This document shows positions 36,201 through 48,200 of a DNA stretch of 64,000 nucleotides, in pieces. The notes below the pieces were generated by a model. The model saw only the letters and a list, made by a program, of their open reading frames with translations. It searched no databases and was not told where the DNA came from. The DNA is from Dipteris shenzhenensis (Eukaryota > Polypodiophyta > Polypodiopsida > Gleicheniales). Every line of letters starts with the position of its first letter. Within the stretch, counting starts at the first letter, position 1. The position numbers were made by a program, and so were the translations under genes. Location of the stretch: NCBI GenBank assembly GCA_047967505.1, contig CM106539.1; one strand, written 5' to 3'.

Positions 36201-39200
36201 TGCACGGAATCCAGTTTTCCATGCCCGCACAAAGCATATTGAGGTTTACCATCACTATGTCAAAGAGAGATTATCAACAGGTGATATTCAATCGTCTTAT
36301 ATTCCCGATGAAGACAACTTGGCATATCTTTTTACGAAGGCTATTCCTTGACCTAAGTTTGAAGCTTTCGGGCAAGCTTTAAAGTTAGTACCTTTTGTGA
36401 CTTGACCTGTTGTACTTTGTACAGTCATAGGTTGTACAGTCATAGGTTGCTATATCCCTACAGGATGAACATGTGTAACCATGACATTTAATATTTAGGT
36501 ATTCTAAGAGGTGTCCAAGATACTTCAGCCCATACCATGGAGGAGGGTTTGTAGGCCATTCATTCTATGGCCTATCCATAGGTGCCACTCATTCCTTGGT
36601 ATGTGCCTTGTAGGCCTAGTTACAATCAATTAGGTCAATTGGTACAGTTAGTACATGTACTACTTAGGACACTTAGTCTAGTTAGGGCACTTTGACCTAG
36701 GGTTTTGTTATATTGACTCTCTCTTGCACTTTCACTTAGTTTTGCAGCAATTCATTACAGCAGCTCCTTTTTGCCTCCATTCCTTGCATTCTTGAGCTTT
36801 CCTTGCTTGCCCTAGTCTACAAGGCATAAATCTGACTTTCGAGGCAGCTTGGAGAGTAGGCAAGGCTGACGCACCAGCAAGGCCAATGGTCAAATTCAGA
36901 ATTGCAGCAAAGAGAACCTTTCATGGGAATGGGGGCGACTAGGGCATACCTAGATGATGACCTCACACTCTTGCAACAAGAGCACATAAGGGAGGGAAAT
37001 GGGCTGCATACAGAGAACGTAAGGTGATCATCCAAGAAAAACGAAAGAGGAAGGGAAGGGATAAAACAGCACGACAGTGTTGAGACACGTGAAGACCCCT
37101 GAGAGAGGGCTTACCCATAGTGACGTACACCTGGGAGTCGACCCACAGGAAGGAGATGAGGAGAGATAGCAAGGTACGAGGTTCTAGGGTGTAGTAGCTC
37201 TTTTCAGGGACACCTAAGGCCGCTCATATTTGTGCTGGGAAAAGAGGAGCATGCACGACACATGTGGATACGAGTTCAGATCTTGACGTCTTCGAAAGGC
37301 CTCCCAGGCCTATGAGACAAAGTACAAGCAAAATAGTCTTCATACAAGCCACCATGGGCTAAAGCAGGGCTCACTAGGGCCCTTGTTGAGTGCTATACTA
37401 AAAAAAAGGGCCCAACTAGAACTCAAAACTCAAAATCTCGGTGGAGAAGTAGGAGATATGATCTGGTGCGGTGGCAGTCCTTCGATGGGATATGAGGGTA
37501 TCTTGTATCTGCCTCTGTCGGATCATCTCAAGCTATAGTAGGGGGCGAGGCCTCTGTGATCTCTATATCTGGTGGGCATCTCAAGAGTGATACCATGGCT
37601 CTAATGGTCTCCTCTAAGTAGGACCGAGATGAGCCAATCCTCCATCGTGCGTGCTCTAGCATGTCTCTGCTCTGTGCATGGTCTCTGTGGCTCTAGCTCC
37701 ATAACTCTCGTCGTATCTTTCCATTAATCCATGCTGCCCTCATATCAGCTACCTACTCTTCCACACCACTATGTCATGGTGCCGACTCAAATGTGTGGAA
37801 GTCTATTACATATCGCTATGTCTGACCTAGCTTAGTCTCCCGTGTCACCATCATGTCTCACTGTCTCGTTTGTCGAGCACAGTCTCTCTGTGTCGTTGCA
37901 TCTCGATTAAGCAGAGATCGGTGCAAACCTGATTATGAAAGTGGGTGAGCTGAGAAATTGGTCTGAACCCTTGTCCCTCTTGGAAAATGCAATTATCTCG
38001 TCCATGGATCTCATAGTAGACAAGCATGTACATAGCAAGTGCCCCTTTGTCTTTATCTCCAATGTGTATATCCTACAGATCATGGTTGTAAGACACGTTA
38101 AGACACGACACGTTAGACATGCTTCAGACACGAGTGTCTAAAGTGTCTTAAAGATAAGACACGTAAGACACACCATTGTGATTATAATAATAAATATTTA
38201 ATTAATATATGTATAAGTATACAAATGTACAACTTGCTAGCATAGCTCGCTACTAGATTCTAGAAGTACAATAAGCTACACTTAAACAATGCAAGAAGGC
38301 ACTTGTACAATGTAGTTAAGAGTCAAGACTCGTCACTCAAGACTTAAAACTTAAAGTTAAGACTCGCGACTCAAGAGCTCGCAAGTATTCAGTACTTAAA
38401 GGTTTAAATGGACAATTGAATCTTGTCACATGTGATATGAATGAAATCTGTATCTCGATACATATAATTGAAAGGAAACTTTCGACTCTCAAGACTCAAA
38501 TCTCTAAAGATTCATCCTAATCTGAATCTACGAGGTCACTGCCACTGCTAGATCCAAAGTCACCATCGATGATAGCATGGCTAAGTCAAACTCAATGTTG
38601 TTGTTACCCCCCACCCACCCAAAAAAAAAAACAAGAGTGTCTAAAGGTGTCTTAAGGTAAGGCACGTGTCTTAAGTGTCTTACGATAAGACACGAGTGTC
38701 TTAACAACCATGCTACAGATCCGTTGCTCTCGAGGTGTGCCTGTGGCTCTCCCTTTCTCGATCCTCAGTTGGTGGGAAGAGACCCGTAGTTAGCCAATGG
38801 CAATCGTCAGTGAATATGAGACTTCTGTCTTCCAGGTACTATAGTTTCATAATCATTCCATCCTCGATATTCTTAGGAGGTGATTGTGATATAATTAGCT
38901 CTTAGTGGGGAACTCTTGGTTACGCCCAAGTCCATGGTGTATAAAGCTGGAGTAGAGCTAACCATGTGATATCAAACCGCACACTCGATCTTTATTGTAG
39001 TGTGCTACTTTTCCTTAGACACATTGTCCTATGCACATGAGTTCATCGCGGACGGCCAAGGTTCATATAGGATGATACATGATGACAGCTTGGAGTTTTG
39101 CATGCAGGGGGAGACCCTTCTCCTAGGATATTTCACGAGCAGACAAGTAGACCTACGGCAGGTGATTGGATACGGCGTTACCTACTAGAGAGAGGAGCGG

Positions 39201-42200
39201 TACATGACTTGAGTATCTACGATGGTGTTTTGTGATGGCTGTTATCTAGAGGGCAGACTTATTTCCACATGGTGGGGGGACAACTATAGTGGACTATCGG
39301 AGGGGGTTCCCAACCTTTGTGTCGCATGTATGTGACTTTACAGTCACCCCCCCCCCCCCTCTTTCCTTTACTCTACACTAACCATTCCTATTTGGCATTT
39401 GCCATCTCAGCTATACACTGGCCCTGGTTCCCCTGCCACCACCCATGTCTAGATACACTTTGACCATGCCTTTGATGCGGTCTATGAGAGCCAATTATCT
39501 CGTGAGTTGTGAACCATCTCGAACAAATGCCCCGATCTCCCTACACCACCCACATCCAAATACACTTTGACCATGCATTCGATGCACTCTATGAGAGCCA
39601 ATTGTCTCATGAGCTGTTGACCTCCCTTGGAAATGATGCATACCTCACCCATGTGTCAGACACCCTCGTATCAGTGGTTCAAGATGCGGCCTCCAGAGCA
39701 TTTCCATGTATGACTCAATCCACAACATGTTCCCTAGCCACAAAGATGTCCCCAAACATGTGGTTTTGATGTTGAGTGTCGAGAGCTGAGATCTCATCTC
39801 ATACGTGAGCTAGCTCTTGGACATTTGATGTCGTTCGAGGCGCGGCAGAACTCATGATCCCAACACTCATGATCTAGGAGGTGCTAAGTCTTTATTAATC
39901 AATAGAGGTAGAGTATGAACTCTGGGTGGCTCGTTTGATTGGATTGAGAGCATAGATTGGAGTGAAGCAGGGATGCACACTCTCATCGATACTTTTGGCT
40001 CTACATTGATGAGATCACGACCTTCATTGACCACCTTGGAGGTGAGGAGTCACTACTTGCCAACCTGATGATAGAGCTACTATTATATGCAAATAATATC
40101 GCCCTCATATTCTCCTTGAAAGCAGGCTTATAAAGATGTTTAGAGGCCCTAAACGTGTTTTGCAGGGAGAGAGACTTGACAATCACTCTTAGAAAGGGCA
40201 AGGGTACGATTTTTAACACCTTGCGGGCGGTGTTGCATAGACATAGTTTAAGTCATCGATCGTAGACATTGCAATGCCAAGGAGAGCTGATGGAAATAAT
40301 GCATACCTACACTCACCTAGGGGCAACTTTCATAACACCAATATGTTCACAACCATCCACTTATGGATGCCACGTGTCACATTGGGAGTTATCTCATATG
40401 CATAGGTGTTCATATGTGTGTGTGTGCTCTATATAAGAGTTGTACTTTGTCTAGTGTCAAATCAATCAAGTATCAAGCTACAAGCTCTTTGGTCTACATG
40501 TGAGTACTTTCATTTTGGTTCATTGCTCTAGTCGTTTCATTTCCATTTCATTATGTCTCTCTTTGAGTATCACTTCCTCTCTCTGTTGAGATATCGAGCT
40601 CCACTCGTGATATGCCAGGGTGACCGTTGTGCATTTATGTCACCGACTTGTTAGCTGCAAATGCAGTTGGTACACCACCCATGAATAATAGCTGGATGAC
40701 AGCTATCTTTATGTACTCTAGTTAGTGGCTCAATTAGTATGCCACCTTAGTTAGCTGAGTTTGATTTAAGACCCACATATAGGGTTCACCTATTCTTTTG
40801 TACTGAGAGTTCTTTTGGCTTTCACAACTAAGAAGAGGAAAACTGTTTTCAGCCTCCACCTTTGTCTATATTCTCCCATTGTGTATGTGAGAAAGCTGCA
40901 AGTGAGACTCCTTCCTACTCTCCCACTCTCTTCACATGGTATCAGAGCTCAGTTCGTGGTAAGAAGCTCAAGAAAGCAAACCAAGTTCGCAGTGTCCTAG
41001 TAAGAGAATCAGTGTTGCTTTCCTTTTTTTAGGAGCAAATCTTTGCAGGTAGCACAGCCGAAAAGTGCAAGAGTACACTGTCTCAGATTGAGACGTCCTT
41101 CGCGGTGTGGCGAGAGGGTGGTATATGCTACGGGAGAAGGCTATGTCCCTGGTGAAATTATTTTTTTGATTCGAGGCCATTTCGGGGCCCGTTTTGGTGG
41201 CGAAAGTTTTCCGCAGGCACTCAGAAAAGTGTCCTGTTTTCGCTGTGCGACCACTGTTCTGCAGGCCGGTGAAAACTTATCGCAGAAATTACATCGTATG
41301 TTTGTGCGCAGAGATATTGGGAGTAACAGAATCATTCTTATTGCCTATTGATGCATAATCGTCACTAGGAAGTGACTGTGTGGTCAAATACCACTCTCGT
41401 CAGTTTTGCAGATTTGTCCTTGTGAGGCAGAAGTTGTGTTTTTTTGCAGTGACAAAATATTTTGCAGTGTTCTCACTGAAAAGCTTGACAAGAACAACTT
41501 CCAAGCATAGAAGTTTAGAATGACGAATTTCCTTAAGGAAAAAGGCTATTGGGAGTTCATTACTGAAGCTGAACAAGAACCAGTTATTCCTAATGTTAGA
41601 GTGGGGTTCAGATACAGTTGCATGGATACACTGATGCTGATTGCGCTGATAGTATTTTTGATAGACGATCTACCAGTGGATATGTGCTCTCTTTTGGGAG
41701 TGTTGCAGTCACTTGGAGCAGCAAGAAACAGCCTACAGTTGTCTTGTCGAGCACAGTGGTTGCATAAGCTACTTTATGATATGCATCAATCTACAAATGG
41801 GCCAGTTGTCATTTATTGTGACAACCTGAGCAGTATACACTTAGCAAATAACCCAGTCTATCATGCTAGAACAACGCACATTGAGGTGCATTATCACTAT
41901 GTGCGGAAGAAGGTTCTAGTAGGTTTTATTGATATAGTTTATGTCAGCACAGAGGATCAGGTAGCTGACCTATTCACGAAGGCATTGGACGCAGAGAAGC
42001 TGCGTAAGTTCAGAGCCCTGCTTGGCGTCCAGAAATTAAAATTGAGCTCGAGGGGGAATGTTAAGATATCGAGCTCCACTCATGATATGCCAGGGTGACC
42101 GTTGTGCATTTATCTCACCAACTTGTTAGCTGCAGATGCAGTTTGTACACCGCCCATGAATAATAGTTGGATGACATCTATCTTTATGTAATCTAGTTAG

Positions 42201-45200
42201 TAGCTCAGTTAGTATGTCACCTTAGTTAGCTGAGTTTGGTTTGAGACCCACATATAGGGTTCACCTATTCTTTTGTACTGAGAGTTCTTTTGGCTTTCAT
42301 AACTAAGAAGAGGAAAATTGTTTTCAACCTCCACCTTTGTGTATATTCCCCCATTGTGTATGTGAGAAAGCTGCAAGTGAGACTCCTTCCTTCTCTCCCA
42401 CTCTCTTCACACTCTCCCTAGCCTACCCTCTCTCTCTCTCCCTCTCCACCATGTGCCTTCATGTGGTATCAGAGCCTCCCTTCCTACCTTCTTCTTGCTC
42501 TATCTAGAGGATGAGAGAAGCCCGCAAATGAAAGCTCTCCCGCGGATGCGTCAATTTTACGAGCAGAAACCTATGAGCAAGTTTATACGAGCGTGTTTTT
42601 CAAGAGATTTTAAAAATAGTATTTCTTTAGGAAACATGGTTTTTACACTTTTATTTTCATTAGAACTAGATCGCTTTATCATAAAAATATACAGACTAGT
42701 CACTCAGTCATTTTTACATAACATAAATCTTCTTATTCATAGACATCCCTTTGTACCCTTGTTATTACCTTGAAAAAGTATTGAAAAATAATTCATTTAA
42801 GAAACGTCCCTCATAATCACTCTCAATATAATAATATTATACATAAATAATTACTTATTAAACACATTTATATCATATGGCAATATCTTTCAAGTGTTTT
42901 TATAGTATTAATAACAAGATATTTATAGACATGTTTCTATAGAAGTTTAAATTACTGTAAATAAGTATTAACTTGGGCTTATATATCACTCTCATAAAAT
43001 ACATGTAATATTTAATACTATATATGCAAGGTTTTCCAAAATATAACCCCATAGATGTGCTCGAATGGGGTTTTCCGATCAATTTGAGTGGTTGAATGAC
43101 TATATTTGGACATTGGATGTGAAAGTTATGTCAGTTTTAAAAGTGCTGTCCAAGGTAGTTTCGCCAGCGAAACTACCTTGAAAGACCTTGTTCAAAGGAG
43201 TTTCGCTGGCGAAACTACCTTGATGGCTTGCTTCAATGAGTTTTCTTTGGAGAAACCCTTTCATGAAGATAGGTTGAGAGAAGTTTTTCAATGTCACCCC
43301 CTATTAAGTAAAAAGTTGTAAGAAGGATCATAAGGGAATTTGCATAGAGAAGTCTACTCTACATGTGGATTTCTTCAAAAGCCATCCCATTATGTTCTCG
43401 CCATTCCCAAAGATTCACATAAATATTCGTGTATAAAATAGACATTCCTATAATACTTTTCATATTTCTAAGTGAAACTATGTTTTCTTCTAATCCTTTT
43501 TTATCATATTTTTGCATAGTTGGAAGCTTTTTTTTTCCTTCGCTCGAACGCTCGGAAGATTTCGCTCGGAAAATGCTCGTCCCCCTCTCCCGCTTGCAGC
43601 TTCGACTTTTTTTTTCCCCCAACAGCTCCGACCTGCATTCCCTTCTTTGCCCGTTGCTGCCTCTCCCCCTCCATAATGAAGGGAACGGGGGGATGAGGAC
43701 ACGAGACTAGGCGGGAGACCCTTCGGTTCAAATTTGCATACGCGTGGAGATGGGGAAGGGGAATGGTGACAAGGGAAAAACACAAAAGCAACTCAATCTG
43801 GAGGACTTCAACAAACGCAGCAACCGGAGCAGTTTGACAGTGGACAACACCGTGGCCCAGAAGAAAGGGGTTCACCCAAAGGCCATGCCGCTCACCACAT
43901 CCTCGACCTCTATGGTTACCACCACTATTTCACCACCATCATCCGCCTCACCATCTACGCCACCTCTCTCCTCCCCCTCTCCTACATCATCATCACAGGT
44001 CTCCTCTCTAGTAGCCTCACCACTGGCTCCACAATACTTTTCCCTCGTATCACCTCTATCTCTCAATCAGCCACCCTTCATCACCTCCTCCGGCCTCGCT
44101 ACTCCTACATACCACTCCCCCACCCAGTTCATGCTGTCCCCACCCTCAATACAACCTTAGCAGCCCACCTTCATTCCAAACCCTCTCGAGATCCAGTTCC
44201 CACCTGGACCAAGACATCTTAGGTCCCCACCAAATGCTTGGGACTCCCTATTGGCTGAGATACACAACATCCGGGCCCATCAGGCAGAATTGACACCTTA
44301 AACCCAAGAGCAGGCCCAATACACCCAAGAGCAGACCCGCATTATACACGAGCAGGGCACCCTTATCCAGGGACTCAGACACGACATCACACAGCTTCAA
44401 GAGAAGCTCAAGACCCTCAGAGCAGCCCCTGAAGGGACCCCAGTCACAGAGATGGAGGCACAGATAGCCACAATATAGTCGGCTATAGCAGAGACGACGA
44501 CTAGATGGGTGGACGTGGCGAAACGGGAGCCTGCAAAGGCAACCGTTTCAGCCGCCATATAGGAGCAGCAGCAGAGGGCTTCAAAGGCCCTCAACATCCG
44601 GATACGAGGGATCACGCCAAACAGCACCAGCACCACTACGACGCCCATGGAGGAGGCGATCACCATTGTGACCACCACCATGGGGGTCCCCAACCATGGC
44701 ATAGAGGGAGCATGGCGTGTTGGGAGAGACTCCAACCGAGAGCAGCCCCTAGTCATTCGCTTCAGAGATTCACATGCTTGACTAGCGACACTCCGACGTC
44801 GAGCTGCTCTACGAGAGCATCCCACCTTGTCCATGGATGAGGATTTGACACCACTATAGATTGAGGAGCGACGAGTTCTTCTCCAGCAACGGGATGTTGC
44901 CCGCAAGGAGGGAAAATGGGCCGTGGTCCAAGATGATAGGTTGTTGACCCGCACCCGTCGGGCTTCCACCCGTACCCCCTAGGGGGACAGGGCCTATGAG
45001 ACTCAGGTTTCTGAGACCCTAGCCTACACCATTTGAAACTGTAATGGTACCTTATGGTCAGACCCAGAAACTTCTCGTAGTCTTATATAGGACGAGACAT
45101 AGTCTTTTACGCGGAGACACACCAGAGCCCAAAGCGTCCACTACCGATAGTCAATGGAGTCAGCATGCTGGGAGAGATCCCAACCGAGAGCAGCCCCTAG

Positions 45201-48200
45201 TCATTCGCTTCAGAGATTCACATGCTCGACTAGCGACACTCCGACGTCGAGCTGCTCTACGAGAGCATCCCACCCTGTCCATGGACGAGGATTTGACACC
45301 ACTACAGATTGAGGAGCGACGAGTTCTTCTGCAGCAACGAGATGTTGCCCGCAAGGAGGGAAAATGGGCCGTGGTCCGAGATGGTACGTTGTTGACCGAC
45401 ACCCGTCGGGCTCCCACCCGTACCCCCTAGGGAGACGGGGCCTATGAGACTCAGGTTTCCGAGACCCTAGCCTGCACCATTTGGAACTGTAATGGTACCT
45501 TATGGTCAGACCCAGGGAACTTCTCGAAGTCTTATACAAGACAAGACATAGTCTTTTACACGGAGACACACAAGAGTCCACAGCGTCCACTACCGCCGAT
45601 AGTCAATGGCTACACATGGGAGTCAACCTTCAAGGATGAGACGCGGGATACAGGAGTCTCAGGCGGGGTCGCAGTAGTATTGTACAGGTCTTCCCTCGCT
45701 GGAGCCATCTTTGAGAGGAAGGACACACACTCCTGATTCATGTGGATCCGGATCCGACGCACAAACACCCGTGACCTTTTCATAGCAATATGCTACTTCC
45801 CGCCAAACACATCCCACTTCGCCAGAGTGGCACGAGAGGAGGGTGAGACATCGCCATATGCACCCTTACATCAAGATATCCCAGACCTTTCAGCCTGCGG
45901 GGAAGTTCTCCTTCTTGGGGACTTCATTGCCAGGACGAGCACGCGCCAGACACCACTCTTGGACTTCCGAGACGACTCTATCATGCTACCAGACATGGAC
46001 CTAGACGGAGCAAGCATGACCAGGACCTCATCGGACCGACACGGGCCTATTACACCATATGGACACGCGCTCCTTAATCTGGGCAGGATGCATGATCTCA
46101 TCATCTACAACGGGCTTGACCTATGGCCCTCCTCAGGTGGTTTTACTTGGTTCCCACATGGGGGGGGGGCACTAGTGTAGTAGATTACATCATGGGATCC
46201 CCTACCTTCACTTCATGTATCACCGACTACATCGTAGCACCACTCCCTCCAGGAGCTGATCACACATACCTATTCTTCACTATCGCCACCCCACGCTTAG
46301 CCACACCACACACACCACATAGGAAGCATGACACCTACCACGACATACACTTTGATCATAGCCTCTCACCGGCCTACTGTGGATACCTAAAGAGACTCCT
46401 AACCTACATCAATCACATACCACTCATAGAGGACCGTGCTGCCCTGATTAGTCGCACACTCCACGAGGCAGCCCTCCAAATCTTTCCCCACACCACACGG
46501 TCCACTAGACCACCACCTCTTGGTTATGTACCCTGCAACAACTGGTACGATGCGGAGTGCAAGGCTTATCGCCGACAGCTCCGACTTGAAACCAGATGTC
46601 ACCTCCCGAACACACCAGACACGGTACACAAGTACCGACATCTCGTACGTCAGAGGAAGCAGGCATTTCGTCGTCAAAATGAGGAGCTGCTGAACATCTT
46701 GTACAGCAACAACTTTAAGGATTTTTTGCGGAGATTCCTTGAGCGCAAGTCTCCATCACCCCTCACCGACATGAGTCTAGCACACGTATGCACACCATCT
46801 ATATGATGTCCCACACCAGCGCACTCCAGATCTCAAACACACCTCGCCCCACCACTTGCACGTTGTTTACCAGAGGGGGAGTCAAGGACGCGACATTGAA
46901 ACTACACAATGGCTGAGCTAAGGATCACGAGGGGCTATGCGCTGAGTTTATCGCATATGGGATCGACACGTTAGCCCCAATTCTAGCAAAGCTATTCAAT
47001 GACGCTATTTGCCTTGGCTTCCCCCGCACTTGGACACTCAACACCATCACCCCCATCCACAAGACAAGGGATCCCATGGACGCGAGTAACTACAAGACTA
47101 TCATGATTAGATATGTGATGTCCAAGATCTATGCAACTGTATTGGATGCATCGGTCAGCTTGTGCACAGAGATGAGAGGGCTCAGAGCAGAGGGTCAGGC
47201 CGGTTTCAGGCGAGACCATGGGAATATGGATCACATACTCACACTCAGGAGTCTCATTGAGGAGGCCAAATCACGGAAGGAGAGGGTGTATTGCTGCTTT
47301 GCAGATTTCCGCAAAGCCGTTGACACAGTACCTTAAGCTCGTCTCATCACACCCCTACAGACATTGGGATTTGATCAGGAGATCATCTGGGCAGTCACGG
47401 CACTTTATCAAAAAGTCTCAGGTCGAGTTCCGACAGGCGCAGGCTGGACAGATGAGATCTTGAGTACCATAGGGGTCAAACAGGGTTGTCCCTCATCACC
47501 AACCCTATTTGGCCTCTACATCGATGAGCTTGAGACTTTCATAGGGGCATTCGGAGGGACCGGTTGCTCACTTGCCAGGATCATCATCAGGATTCTTCTT
47601 TATGCAGATGACATGGCACTCTTGTCGTCCACACCCGAGGGGCTCCAGCGACACCTGGATGCACTACAGGCTTTTGCGATGTTTGACTGTCCCGAACAGT
47701 CAAATATCATTTCTCTAATCTCGGTACACTTCGGTGACCGCCTTGATTGCTGCGCCATCTGATGCCGTCTACTGCTGCTGCTCCTGTCCTCGAAATCCAT
47801 GCCAAAACTTGCTCGTGATTTTGCCATAGATTGCCTCTCTTACCGCCTTCATTCGAAATTCCCATTGGTCTGGGAAGCTCCCTTGAGCATTTGGTGACTC
47901 TCCGATCGGCATATTGAGAGTCATGACGTGACCTCCCTTGGTAGCTGCTCCTATGGCCTTCATTGACACACCATTCAAGGGCATCCTCGCCTAGTTCTTC
48001 ACCGACATACCTCTTTGCACCAGGATGTGCACACTCTTGTGCGGTAGCTACTTCGGGCTCATGGGTTCTCTGCCCTTGCTATGCATAAAATGAATGAAAT
48101 CTTTTATATTATTTTATATGTTAAAGTTTAAGGTTCTTTGCCTTGAGTAGTCTCTAAAAAGAATGTTTGAAGAGTTAATAAAGGTCCTCTGCCTTGGATA

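Larger units (their letters stand above)
28696..36830 (+). mobile_element. Ty1/copia retrotransposon with LINE inside; LTRs at both ends
   Basis: The 5' LTR starts at 28696 (TGTAGGCCATTCTATGG). The matching 3' LTR starts at 36550 after a purine tract GGAGGAGGGT and shares GGTGCCACTCATTCCTTGGT and following sequence. Between them: gag, zinc knuckle and protease (29736-31060), an L1-like LINE segment (about 31140-34262), the integrase second half, RT with an internal deletion, RNase H. Gag, RT and RNase H carry stops, so the element is not autonomous. Confidence 0.88.
37276..38990 (-). mobile_element. L1-like LINE ORF2 tail and 3' UTR, antisense, split by hAT-like element
   Basis: Read on the - strand from 38990: CATGGACTTGGGCGTAACC, then a frame like LEDGMIMKL-Y and LTIAIG-like blocks corresponding to 23576-23830, ending GAGAGCAACGGATCTGTAG. 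The copy is interrupted at 38712-38081 and resumes at 38080, continuing through sequence matching 23800-24520 in order. The 3' end is near 37276, marked by the GTCTCATAGGCCTGGGAGGC-type sequence. Confidence 0.8.
40584..42411 (+). mobile_element. Internally deleted copia (1.83 kb) with intact LTRs, PBS, PPT and TSD
   Basis: Two 353-bp LTRs (40584-40936 and 42059-42411) begin TGTTGAGATATCGAG / TGTTAAGATATCGAG and end CTCTCTTCACA. TGGTATCAGAGC (40937-40948) and a polypurine tract GAGGGGGAA (42050-42058) abut them. The 5-bp duplication CTCTC flanks at 40579-40583 and 42412-42416. The internal 1.1 kb keeps only gag and the end of RNase H; protease, integrase and RT are gone. About 21 of 353 LTR positions differ by my count, roughly 6 percent. 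It inserted into the other element's LTR. Confidence 0.93.

Noticed and set aside
36850-37900. 5'-inverted (twin-primed) LINE
   Set aside because: Twin priming places the inverted 5' part upstream of the 3' part; here the sense 5' fragment lies beyond the antisense 3' end, so two separate insertions fit better.
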